This document shows, in pieces, positions 53,870 to 64,000 of a stretch of 64,000 bases of DNA (position 1 is the first letter of the stretch; each line of letters starts with the position of its first letter). The DNA is from Tubulanus polymorphus (lineage: Eukaryota; Nemertea; Palaeonemertea; Tubulaniformes; Tubulanidae), in contig NC_134026.1 in the NCBI RefSeq assembly GCF_964204645.1, forward strand, positions 7,378,001 through 7,442,000, given 5' to 3'. The notes below the pieces were generated by a model. It saw only the letters and a program-made list of their open reading frames with translations. It was not told the origin of the DNA and made no database searches. The position numbers and the translations under genes were made by a program.

Positions 53870-54045
53870 AAATCTTGTAAATTTACTAAAAAATCCTGGC
53901 AGCAAAGTTGACTAGCAAAAGTTGTAAAATTACATGCACTTGTAACCAGTACAATAACTTGTAATACTACAAGATTCAATTGTAGAAATACAACTTTTCC
54001 CAGTCAACTTTGCTGCCAGGAATTTTCAGTAAATTTACAAGATTT
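53870..54045. repeat. Foldback MITE, CCTGGCAGCAAAGTTGACT family
   Basis: CCTGGCAGCAAAGTTGACT near 53897 and AGTCAACTTTGCTGCCAGG near 54001 are exact inverted copies, with flanking CTTGTAAATTTACT / AGTAAATTTACAAG. The middle repeats CTTGTAA/TTGTAAAA. A diverged relative lies near 56585-56745. Confidence 0.75.
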
Positions 54046-55372
54046 CATTTCATTTCACAAGACAAATATGTAAAAACAATAACAACAGATTTTACATGTA
54101 ACAATATAACATAGATGATTTATTCTTAGAAAATACTCCTAAAGTTTAAATTTGAATTAATTCTTCTACGAAACCAAAAAAGCTGTCATACATACTCAAT
54201 GTATAAACAAACAAGTAACATTTCATGGTAGAACTTCAAATATTTACATGTCCGTATTTCAGATTCTTGTTAGACATCAATGTCCCAAATTGGTTACTTT
54301 TAACACATGTACAGTGTAACCACGTCACAACCTTGTATGATTACCCAATGTTTTAAGAAACACTGGTATAATGAACACTAGAAAATCCTGACAATCCTGC
54401 CTGACCAAAGAGAAAATTCACAAACCGCATATGAACTATTAAATTCATTGTTCTGGGAGGTTTCGTTGCAACAAGATTTTCATTTAACAAGTTCTCATTA
54501 CATTCAAAGATATTAAAAATCTTTGTCATGATTTTAAAAAAATAATTGTTTTGCCACTCTCTCAAATTATTTTAGCTTGCACAAAGGAAAGACAAATTGA
54601 AAAACAGTTAACAAGTTCACTGCTGCCCAAAACGACTTAGTTAGACCAGCTTTCATCTATGTGACACAACTTAGTTTAGATTACTTGTACATGAACTTAA
54701 TCTATATGTCCTTACATGTAATCATAGTTATAATCAATCGAAAATGATACGAATTAAGATCTACTTCACATGAATTAATGAAAAACGAGTGACTAAATTT
54801 AAGTCAAAACTTTTGACGCACTCATATCCACATTTTCAAAGAAAATTGTCAAAAATTTGAGCAGATGAATGTTTTGAACAATGATGTCAAAACATAATAC
54901 AATCAAAAGAGATTTTATGAGAAAATAAAACTCTTTAACAGAGAAGAACAAGTTCAAAATTATCTAATACACATCATAGAATTTTAACCTGACTTAACTT
55001 AAAGCTCCTCTGGCATGGTTCTCACACTTACAAGAATTAAAAATTCCCAAGTTTTTCCCTGTACTGTGGGAACCATGCTCTAGTGGAGTGTCAAGCGTCA
55101 GACGCGACGAAATCTAATATAAGAAATGAAAATCACATTCCACATAAAACATTTCATAAACTTTTGAAACTCTTAACACCATATATAATAAAAGTTAATA
55201 TTTGATATTAAAACAAAAATCTTTAAACTTTAAAATCAAAAGATTATGAATTCACTTGAATTCCGACCATACAAGTGCATCAATTAATGGATGAGACCAG
55301 TTTCCTGCCATATTTTATATGCTTATATAAATGTACTATTAATTAATTATGCAAGGTTTACAAGTGGTTACT

Positions 55373-55492
55373 CTAAATGCCCCAATCTGAATCCATTTCC
55401 TTCAAGTCGTTCACGAGTCTAATTATCCTTGGGTCCACTGAATACTTGCGTTTCTTCAACGATTTTGAACCTTTGTCAGGGTTTATATTCAT
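55373..55492 (-). CDS. Candidate 39-residue protein (last exon of an unknown gene)
   Basis: An acceptor TTTTTTCTTACAG is followed by GTGTGTC and an ATG at 55492 opening a 39-residue frame, MNINPDKGSKSLKKRKYSVD then PRIIRLVNDLKEMDSDWGI, stop TAG. A matching donor CCTCAGT/GTAAGT lies at about 56214. Splicing the two leaves an in-frame TAA upstream of the ATG, so the frame would be complete. The protein is basic (KSLKKRKY) then amphipathic and acidic. I do not recognise it. It could also be the tail of a longer protein if another upstream exon is used. Confidence 0.35.
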   Translation of the reverse strand: MNINPDKGSKSLKKRKYSVDPRIIRLVNDLKEMDSDWGI

Positions 55493-56213
55493 GACACACC
55501 TGTAAGAAAAAAAGGGTAAGTATCAACCTTTAATCTTTCTAAAAAATTGTCTCACCTAGGAGATTACAAGTCTGCAACTAATGCATAATAGCTTCATCGG
55601 GATAATGAGTCTCATAACTAAAGTGCTTGTAATCATATGAAATCAATTTACTTATAAATATTTAGTACTTCTCATCTTAACACTTTTGACTTGAATTTTG
55701 GTCCTTTATAGTTCTGATATCGCATGGGAAAACTGAAAAAATTAATCAAAACTTAGTAAGATTCTCCACTAAGGCACTAGATAAAATATGATCGTCTTCA
55801 TAAGCTAGGGGTCCAGGGACACCATGTCCACTCGGGAAGTGGTTTGAAATGCCGAACAAACAGAAAATTTCAATATTCAACGCCCCATGATGGTTGGACC
55901 ATGACATATGCCTACAAGTTCTAAAAGGACTAATGACCTTGAAACTCAACATATACAACATGTCATAAGCTACAACTTTGTAATTGATTGTGGTTAGAAA
56001 ATATTCATAGGTACCAATATAAATAGGCAAATTGTATATAATTCAATATTCAACGCCCCCTGGTGTGGTGGCGAGAGAGTAGAGTTGGTGGTAGCCACGG
56101 CAATTTTTTGGGCCTCATTCTTTAACAAGAACTGTTTTATCAAATATATAGAGAATTCAACTAAACTTGTTATCACAACATAGGCCTACATCATATACTT
56201 ACACTGAGGTTGC

Positions 56214-56340
56214 TCGATCTATCCTTATTTAATCCAAACGAATGCTAATTCGATCCACTTCACGTTTCCACTTCCACGCTTACCACGCTTTCCAACAGGT
56301 GTTTATTCAACGACAGTAGCGAGAGTAAGGTTACTCACTG
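56214..56340 (-). other. Possible 5' non-coding exon of the 55.4-kb small gene
   Basis: The minus-strand stretch ends at a strong donor (CAGT/GTAAGTATATG). It contains no long frame. Its 5' border is not defined. Pairing with the acceptor at 55500 is inferred from phase and proximity only. Confidence 0.25.
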
Positions 56341-56849
56341 TGATGTTCGAGTCCCGTAAATAGACGTTCAATATCATTACGTTCGAATCCCAAAATTCAT
56401 TCAGTATCGTTGTGAGGTTCGAATCCCATGATTAATTCACAGATGTATATTAATCAATTACACTACAATCTTTTTTAAAAACCCTCTGTGGCTTTGTATC
56501 AAACCATTAAAAATTATTTCTTAAGTAATGGCTCATGGTACCTTAGCCAACACTTGGCCAGTAATCAGTAATGTAACATAACAAGGATTTCTTGTAGATT
56601 TACAGAGAATAACAGCATAAACTGTAATTGTCAAATACTATTTTGTAAATTGACAGCGTGATTGTAAATTTTACATAAATTATGTACATTACAAGATATC
56701 TTGTTACAATTTTGCTGTAAAATTGCAGTTATTTTTAACAGTGTACGCCATAAACTAGCTAGTAGGGATTCATCTCTGGCGAGTGAGTAAACAATCAAAA
56801 CCATAATAATTAAGAGTAAATAAGACAAACACTTCAATTTTATTTGCTC

Positions 56850-58170
56850 CAAAAATGAATATATATATATATATATATGTATTTTTTCAGTTAGATAATA
56901 TTATTGTGTTGCTATAGTTTTGTATCGGTGAGGTGTAAATGAGGAGTTTGAGGTGCTCAGTTCACTTACAAAGAATTCATTTAACATCATAAACTATTCG
57001 TTAACTATTTGTTAATCAACTACATATTTCTAATTAATACAATAATTCACAGCACTCGTTATCATGATAATCAATTAACATGTTATTCATTTGTTACATT
57101 TCAAAACTTGTTGCCTGTTTTTTCATTCCAACATTTTTTCCAATTTAGTTAAAATTTTATTCTTGATTTTTCCGCTTGATTCATAATTGAATTTGGAAAT
57201 GAGAAAAATAATTTTGAACATATAATTAATTAGATTTCAATCACAGTCTCTAAATCAGCTATTTACATTAATCTATTTTAGCCCTACCCCCTCGAGGAGA
57301 GCAGCACTATCCCCTCTCTCCCCTCCCCCTAAACTACCTGAGAGAAAACATATCTGTCTTCTATATCTATTTACAATTTTGTGAATTCTTCTGAATATCT
57401 TTTGGAAACTTTCTACTTTCTAACAACAAAATTATGACTATTTGAAGAAACTTTTCTGATTCATTACGTATGTTGTAAATGTGGTTCTAATTATTGTTAT
57501 TACATCGTCATAAAAATGCCCGATATTTTGGGGGATTTTTATTATATATATATGTTTTGCATAAAGGGCCATTCAAAAAGTACCTAATAGCGGCGGACCA
57601 GTTGAACAGTCTGGACTTATATAACTTCGAAAGTGGTTTTTAAACTCAAAACTGGTCTTTTGTTCATAGAATGAAATAAGCTGAGTTTTGTCATTGGTTA
57701 TAGAACCAAGATTAGCCTTGACTGGTCTAAAGTTGTTAGATTGGTTGTATAACCAAAATGAGCTTAGGATGGTCTGAAGTTGTTACATTGGCTATAGAAC
57801 CAAAATGAGCTTATAGACTGGTCTTAAGTTGTTACATTGGCTATAGAACCAAAATGAGCTTAGGATGGTCTGAAGTTGTTACATTGGCTATAGAACCAAA
57901 ATGAGCTTATAATAGACTGGTCTTAAGTTGTTAGATTGGTTATAGAACCAAAATGAGCTGAAGACAGGTCTTAAATCTGAGTCATGACTGTGTAACTGGC
58001 CCTTGTGCTTAACACAGAAATTCAACCCCTCATGTCCGCAATTAGAAGCAATATATGCAGAGGGAGTAACCACCAATTTCATACCCCCCTCTCCCCCTCT
58101 CTTTCCCTCTTCCCATAGATACGTATGTACTTTACGAATGGCCGATATAATTTCCTCTCTAGTTTAGATT
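56850..58170. other. Non-coding stretch downstream of the lectin gene
   Basis: AT-rich sequence with (TA)n at 56858-56880 and 57541-57555. It also holds an expanded GGTTATAGAACCAAAATGAGC tandem repeat at 57640-57965 inside a GTCATGACTGTGTAACTGGCCC element (57590-58005). No open frame supported. Confidence 0.5.
57640..57965. repeat. Tandem repeat (GGCTATAGAACCAAAATGAGC)
   Basis: Five units of about 60 bp, ATTGGCTATAGAACCAAAAT with GAGCTTAGGATGGTCTGAAG-type spacers. It is an internally expanded copy of the foldback family seen at 42535-42668. Confidence 0.75.
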
Positions 58171-59554
58171 TTAGAAGAATATTTCCTCGGTTGGAATTTC
58201 ACAGATGAAATGATTATCGATATGACACGGTTGATCGTTCCAACGATAGCCGTATTTTTTCTCCAACTCTAAACAGTGTTCTTGTCCTTTCATGTTGTCC
58301 GGTTGGCCGTGGTACCAGTTCCAGTATCTGATCGGCTCTCCGGTCTGCACCCAGCGCCATTCGCCTTCCTTCGCGAAATCGTTCCCTCCGATCCAAAAAC
58401 CGCGATTGAACTTATTCGCGCCTGAAATATAGATATTTTTATCGATATTTTATCAAACTTGTCTGAAGAAGAATATTCTCAATACTTTTACCTGATTGAG
58501 ATAATTTCGATTTGCGATTGATAGAACACTATATCCGTGTTGACGCGATGTAGAGAGAATCCCACAATGATATGAAAAAGTCAGAAAATGTACAATTATT
58601 CCTGAAGATGATTATTAGGATATAGTCGAAACGTTGAAATAAAAGTACTATCTCTTGTTACATTTTCGGACTTTTTGTTATCATTGTGGGATTCTCTCTA
58701 CAATTTCGATTGGATTTGTTTTCGAGTAAAGGTGATAAGAATTTTTTTTTAAACTTAAATTTTCAGTAAACAGGAGTTTTTTAGATCGACTACACAGCTA
58801 CTGGGTACAATTTAACAACTGTTCTCATCGGTGCCAAATGGGCCCATGCTTGTTTGGCCCAACCCAAAAAGTCAGCGTTCAGCACAAAACAAATGATTGC
58901 ATTTGAATTGCGACTGGCTCCGGAATAGAGCGAGTGGTTTACATGTGAACGCACTCTCTAATTAGGCACGGGCCAAATTTGACTCGGGCCTGATCGGTGC
59001 CAATTTGGCCCGGTCCAAAATTTCTCGATCGCGGCTTCCATAGAACGTGGAGAAAAGCAAAAGAAAAAAATAAATGACACACAGAATGAACTGTAAAATA
59101 AGTGCCTAAAAAGAAAGAAACTAAACTAATATATTAGTGAAGATAAGTGAAGATACATTCCTAGGTGAACCATAATATAGTAATGTCGAGGAAGGTTATT
59201 ATCATAAAGTTTGAATTGTATACTGATTAATTTAGCAAGATCCTGAAATTATGATGATGATATTTGTCATCAATAAGATTTAGGTTGATATGGATGATGG
59301 TGGGCGACTCGGAGACCGACAGAAAGACAGACGGACAGACAGACAGACAGATTGAAACTTACGCTTATTTTTGCGAATATACCCGACGATGAATCTGTTC
59401 TCCTGCCAGTATTCGATGCTGATTAGATTCGCCCTCATCACCTGACAATACGCCTGAGCTTCTAACCACGACGCTTTATAATTACTGAATTTATAACACG
59501 ACCGCTGCCATTTCATAAATCCGTCCGGACATTTCAACTCCTGTCCGCTGTATT
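58171..59554 (-). CDS. C-type lectin domain protein (5' exon with signal peptide not found)
   Basis: Two exons, 59554-59363 and 58421-58171, join in phase 1 to give a complete carbohydrate-recognition domain of about 147 residues. It starts LKCPDGFMKWQRSCYKF, then WLEAQAYC, then FWIGGND, EWRWVQTGEP, HGQPDN, HCLELE, YRWNDQPC and HFICE. The six Cys sit at the expected positions. QPD with WND are the calcium/sugar-binding motifs; QPD is associated with galactose-type specificity and EPN with mannose type. Such lectins are usually secreted and recognise microbial or egg/sperm glycans. The first exon present enters in phase 1, so at least one upstream exon, probably encoding a signal peptide, is missing. 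I searched to about 62000 without a convincing candidate. Confidence 0.88.
58505..58710. mobile_element. Foldback element with Penelope-style CGAAACGTT motif
   Basis: GTAGAGAGAATCCCACAATG at 58549 and CATTGTGGGATTCTCTCTAC at 58681 are exact inverted ends. The inner arms are AAAAAGTCAGAAAATGTA against TACATTTTCGGACTTTTT. The middle reads CCTGAAGATGATTATTAGG then ATATAGTCGAAACGTTG, similar to the hairpin common at ends of Penelope-like elements. It lies in the lectin intron. Confidence 0.55.
58800..59020. repeat. Foldback with repeated ATCGGTGCCAAAT
   Basis: CATCGGTGCCAAATGGGCCC near 58827 and GATCGGTGCCAATTTGGCCC near 58992 are direct copies. GGGCCAAATTTG / CTTGTTTGGCCC arms are inverted. It lies in the lectin intron and is non-coding. 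Confidence 0.45.
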
Positions 59555-61479
59555 CTACAAATATATAAATTACATTATCAATTACTAATCGAGCTTGCGG
59601 TCTCGTGACTCTTTGATTACTTCATTAATTCATTTTTAGGAGTTGATCATTTTTGCGAAATTGGGTCGGAGTTCGTTAACGCACAAAAATATTAAATCTT
59701 AGATCGATTCAATTTCGTCATTAATTCATTATGAATAAATATAAACTTTATTGTCAAAGTAAAATACTTTTATGACAAGTACATAATTAACAAAATTTAG
59801 TATATTAATTCATTATAACCTATATTGAATTAATTTATGAGTTAATTCGTTTCGTAAAACTGGATCCAGTTCCGCCGTGGTTCTCAGTTAGGTTTGAGAC
59901 TGTGGTTGAAATTAATTAATTAGCAATATTTCAGTAAATTCTCATATGTGGAACTATGGAACTGGGTCCAAAACTCCTGTGTTACAGTGAAACTCGCTTG
60001 AAGTTGTTGTAGTGGTTGGTTATATTGATGACATATATACAAATGACGACTTTAAATTAGAAATACAATATCTAAAAAAAAATAGAGACAACTTAATGTA
60101 GTAATTGATGTGATGACTTAAAATGTTTGTCGGGTTCAGTTACTGTAGATGGGACAACTTTTAATTTAGTTATAGCATTTTAATGTGATGACTATGTGCT
60201 TATCTTATGGGCTTGACCAAATTCGTATTTAATACCCAATGTTTTGAATTAAAACTGTTGGACCAGGTCCTGGTTTTACAAAGAAAAACTAAAAACAAAT
60301 TTTGTTTCCTGTGAAATACGTGCATAGTCCCGACAATTCATAACACAAAGAGAACTCTTTGCGTTCCTAAAACAAATGTTTTCTTTTTAAAGAATATTTG
60401 TTGAATTGTAGACTTATTAACCCTCTTGCTTTATTTACAGTTAAACATTTTTTTGTTACTGTGTAGGAATTCTTCATAACATAAAGGATAAATTAACATT
60501 AACAGTTTTGCCGCTTTTGTCATCAATCAAAATACAGTGCAACTTACTCAACACTAACTAACACAGAGAGAGAGAGGAACAACGTATTAAAAGCTTTTGA
60601 AAGAAAAGCACTCAAAACTGAGCTGTAAAAATGGTTTCGAATGTTTGATTTTAGCGTTCGTTAGTGAGACCTGTTACAACAGCGCGCGTGGGGGGTAATA
60701 TAACGAGACGCATACGAACAGCTGACCCCCCTCTCTCCCCCCCGCCCTCCCCCACCCCCTTTTCTAATGGATCGTTTTTATACATCACTTAAACACTCGG
60801 TATTTATGGATTAGAGACTGATTAGTAAAAGTTATGTTTTGACTTTCGGCTTCGGATTCCTAACGGGAAACCTTTTTACCGAGCCAAATATTGGTATTAA
60901 AATGCGGAATCGCCGAGTTTTGTTTTACCAACCAGCCCAGTACATCGACCGGGTACGGATAAGTCACAGTTCGTGGCCGACATTTCGATTTTTTGTCGAA
61001 ATCTGAAAATTGTTGTGAAATATTTTCGTGAGATTCGTGAGAAGATTGAGATCTCGAGATCTCTTATAACGATTCGAATCGCGGAATTGAAATCTAAGAC
61101 AAGTGTCAATTGACTTTGTTTGTTTGTGAAATCGATGAATCATATTTCGTGCGCGTTCGTTGAGCTTCAGTGTCGTCACTGTCTCATACTTAACTCCCCA
61201 TGTTTTTATATGTTTTAAAACGCTTGAAAATCTACGCTTCATTTTTACCTACAAAAAAACCGTGCGACTCTCGCTTAAGTTGTCATTGTAATGAATATCA
61301 TTATGCTGAAGACTTATCCAAATGAAGACTTACAGTGCACTTAGGAAATTGAATTAGAAATTCAAGTTAGACTCAAAATGATGATTTTAGAAATGTGACC
61401 AATAACTGAATGACAACTTTTTACCAAAAGTTTTGATCATATTTGATTTCGCAATATTTTTTGACTAATCTTCAGCTGG

Positions 61480-61640
61480 AACTGAATATATTTCAGCTTC
61501 ACCTATCCCCAATATCTGACTGACCAAAACACTGACTGACAGACCAATACTGCTCCACTGACTGACTGACCAATACTGCTGCACTGACTGACTGACCAAT
61601 ACTGCTCCACTGACTGACCGACTGATTAGGACGCCCTTAC
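61480..61640. repeat. Tandem repeat (CTGACTGACTGACCAATACTGCTCCA)
   Basis: Four units of about 34 bp. Open frames here are repeat translations. Confidence 0.75.
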
Positions 61641-61821
61641 TGATCAACTGATCAACACAGCCTTATTATTTGACTAATTGTAGTTATAGTCACAGCAGAA
61701 CTCAAACGTTTGTTTCTAGTGATGCTGAACAGCTGATGACTTAGTGTTTGTTCTGATTGTGAATCAATTGATGATCAATCAATTTACCTGTTTGATTGAC
61801 CGGTTTTTACCTGGATGATGA

Positions 61822-61862
61822 CGCTGCTGCTGCTGCTGCTGTTGCTGCTGCTGTTGCTGCTC
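61822..61862. repeat. (CTG)n microsatellite
   Basis: Twelve or so CTG/TTG triplets. On the minus strand the block is followed by CATCATCCAG/GTAAAAA, a possible donor. No upstream Met, acceptor or homology supports a coding exon. Confidence 0.6.
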
Positions 61863-62629
61863 CAGAGTAAATCACAGTTTGTATTGCTGACACTGATTGC
61901 CAATCATAGATCAATCACAAATCAATCAATATTATTGATTTGATTACTGTTTATACGATTATTAACCAGTTACATCTCTCGTATGAGTTGTTTCTTTAGA
62001 CAGGGACACAATGTGTCAGAGCAGATACACTGAATATCTACTGCGAAACTCGCTTTACAAACTCGCTCAAAATGTTGACGTTTTATTACATGAAATAAAT
62101 TAGATAAATGATAAATGAATTTTGAGATCTCAAATATCTCGGGAATAGTTCAGGCAATTCTGACTTCTAGAAAGGTATTTATAAATCTAGGCAAAATTAA
62201 CAACAAAAAGCCCCAACCACAGCTCTTCCAACCCTAACCCACTGCCCTAACCCCCTAACCCCTTGGGCCGTGTGTCTAACCAGCGGACCACCAAGTTCTG
62301 GCGACTGACTGAGTTTGTAAGTTAGTCTGGTCAGTTCTGGTGGCCATTTATCTGTGGAGACCAGTCAGTGTAGTAACTGATATGACCAGTCAGCTGTGTG
62401 GTGACTGGAGACCAGTCAGGTTTGGTCATTCTTTTCATTAACAATACCCTCCATCATTCTCTGGTAACAACCATTTCTTATCATTTCAGTTAAAGCATTG
62501 TTTTTATCAGTCCCCATTGAATAAATGATCACAGCATTAGACGAATAAAAACTTGTAGAAATTTTTAGAAATACGTTTTATTTTAATAGTATTTTATAGA
62601 AAATATAGAATTGAGAACGATTTCGTTTG

Positions 62630-63120
62630 AAGTTGTCGGCCGCGACCTGTAGTCTGTGTGTGGCCTCACGTTTATTTTATTGTTCATTTTAATATCCGAT
62701 ATTTTTGCGCCGACCAAAGAAAGAGACAAGCGCGTCTTTTATTTGTTTAATTGAGCGTGGCGCCCGCGGATCTGCCTGTTAGTCTACCGGCGGGCGGGCG
62801 CGACAGGGCGCCCTCGTAAAGTGTCGTATTTTAAGGCTAATTATTTCGACGGACACACGTGAACCCCCGCCGAGCGTAAGACGCTCGCCGTCTTTAAGAC
62901 TGATTGACGTCTTCCCCGCGTAAAGTGTCAACACTTCACGTCCTAGTCGTCGCTTTAAGAAAGTTCAAGTCTTATTTGTGAATCTAAGTAAGGAATCGAG
63001 TAACATAGGCCGAATCGTGGTTATCGTAATTCGGTTATAAGTAACGGAACCTCTTTAAGTCTGACCCTATAGTCCGTAGGAGGATTAGAGCGCGGCTCTC
63101 TTATAAATTAGGCAGGTGCG
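62630..63120. promoter_or_regulatory. CpG-rich tract, probable promoter or 5' exon region
   Basis: In contrast with the AT-rich surroundings this stretch is rich in CG dinucleotides (GGCGCCCGCGG, CGGCGGGCGGGCGCG, CCGCCGAGCGTAAGACGCTCG). No long open frame. It probably marks the start of a gene leaving the window or of the lectin gene, but direction is not evident. Confidence 0.4.
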
Positions 63121-63489
63121 CTGAATGGCTTCTTTCACCAACTCAATTATCGTTCAAATAGAACGTGAATAGAATAAATAAACAATGAATTTATGTTGTT
63201 GAGAATCTTTTATATTCGTCATGAACGGGGACCGTGTTATATTCGAAAGTCACATTTAACTCTTTGATGGTTTTTAGAAGCCACAATTTTCTATTTAATG
63301 GCGAAACGTTTTGTTTAATACGCGGTTTTTATTTGAGGCTCGCCCTGAGTGTAATTCGATATAAAGTCGATGATTTGGGGCAGTGTTTGATTTATCGTGT
63401 TACTTCTTCGTAAACTTCTAGCGACGAATTGTCATAATTGTCATTATTGCCCATATTTCCATAGAAAAGTAACATCTTTGAATAGAAGT

Positions 63490-64000
63490 AACTGTCTATC
63501 CTTGGAGTAATCATTGAATTACTCCAAGGACTATCTGTCTATGATAAGTAGCTGTCTATCTGTCTATGACAAGTAACTGTATATCTGTCTATGATAGGTA
63601 ACTGTCTATCTGTCTATGACAATTAACTGTCTATCTGTCAATGACAGGTAACTGTCTATCTGTCTATGACAAGTAACTGTCTATCTGTCTATGACAAGTA
63701 ACTGTCTATCTGTCTATGGCAGGTAACTGTCTATCTGTCCATGACAGGTAACTGTCTATTGGTCTATGATAAGTAACTGTCTATCTGTCTATGATAAGTA
63801 ACTGTCTATCTGGCTATGACAAGAAATAACTGTCTAACTGTCTATGACAAGAAGTAACTGTCTAACTGTCTATGACAAGAAGTAACTGTCTATCTGTTAA
63901 TGACAAGAAGTAACTGTCCATCTTTTTATGACATGAAGTAACTGTCTATCTGTATGACAAGTAACTGTATATCTGTCTGTGACAGGTGACTGTCTATCTG
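63490..64000. repeat. Minisatellite, about 24-28-bp units (GTAACTGTCTATCTGTCTATGACAA)
   Basis: About 20 units run to the window edge. Early units are 24 bp with CTATGACAAGTAACTGT; later ones gain GAA (GACAAGAAGTAACTGT). The array is preceded by a small hairpin CCTTGGAGTAAT/ATTACTCCAAGG at 63498-63527. Confidence 0.9.

Larger units (their letters stand above)
52170..55372. other. Stretch without supported gene; several MITEs
   Basis: Contents: GTGGCTGTTTGCC..GTGGCCACCC element at 53100-53403; GGATCCAGTTCCACAG palindrome at 53578-53692; foldback with CCTGGCAGCAAAGTTGACT / AGTCAACTTTGCTGCCAGG at 53870-54045. From 54050 to 55372 the DNA is AT-rich and may be the 3' UTR of the small gene at 55373, with AATAAA on the minus strand at about 54123. 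Confidence 0.45.

Noticed and set aside
61810-61870. Poly-Gln or poly-Ala coding exon on the minus strand
   Set aside because: Only a trinucleotide microsatellite; the possible donor after it is not supported by an acceptor, Met or homology.
63490-64000. Regular repeat that could suggest a CRISPR array
   Set aside because: Units are contiguous with no unique spacers, and the DNA is animal nuclear; it is a minisatellite.

Overview
The window is eukaryotic nuclear DNA: coding sequence is split by introns with ordinary GT/AG borders, intergenic DNA is AT-rich and full of small foldback transposons, and the proteins are animal-specific (JAK kinase, rhotekin, dynactin p150, rhodopsin-family receptors, COX6A). 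The mix suggests an invertebrate bilaterian, probably a marine one such as a mollusc or other lophotrochozoan. The sequence alone does not fix the phylum.

Layout, left to right. 1-249: the 3' end of a damaged GPCR. 1.9-21 kb, plus strand: a rhotekin gene with two alternative 5' ends. Its introns hold a 5-kb satellite-filled transposon (8.2-13.2 kb), a tRNA-derived SINE and an intact intronless GPCR on the opposite strand (17.6-18.5 kb). 22.1-23.2 kb: a second intronless GPCR. 23.2-27.6 kb: transposon debris. 27.6-28.7 kb, plus: COX6A. 29.7-34.9 kb, minus: a BDH1-like short-chain dehydrogenase with a truncated LINE in its first intron. 36.6-47.9 kb, minus: a complete JAK gene, 16 coding exons and about 1220 residues after manual splicing. 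49.7-51.5 kb, plus: the CAP-Gly N-terminus of dynactin p150, head-to-head with JAK. 55.4 kb, minus: a possible 39-residue protein. 58.2-59.6 kb, minus: a C-type lectin domain. 62.6-63.1 kb: a CpG-rich tract. 63.5 kb to the end: a minisatellite.

The genes are not one pathway; they are neighbours on a chromosome. The most unusual signal is a repeated architecture. In at least five places the boundary of a coding segment (3' splice site plus first exon bases, or the last codons plus stop) is itself one unit of a tandem array running into the adjacent intron or 3' UTR. This occurs in rhotekin, the BDH1-like gene and three JAK exons, including a decayed second copy of the JAK glycine-loop exon start. 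The rhotekin 3' UTR array also carries seven sites that look like the CTCF core motif. Other points of interest are the 5-kb inverted-repeat element with a higher-order satellite inside and a 10-bp flanking duplication, a JAK SH2-like domain lacking the phosphotyrosine-binding Arg with an expanded JH2-JH1 linker, a piggyBac-type MITE, and two long near-perfect hairpins.

All exon borders were derived by eye from splice consensus, reading-frame phase and remembered family similarity. No alignment or database search was run.
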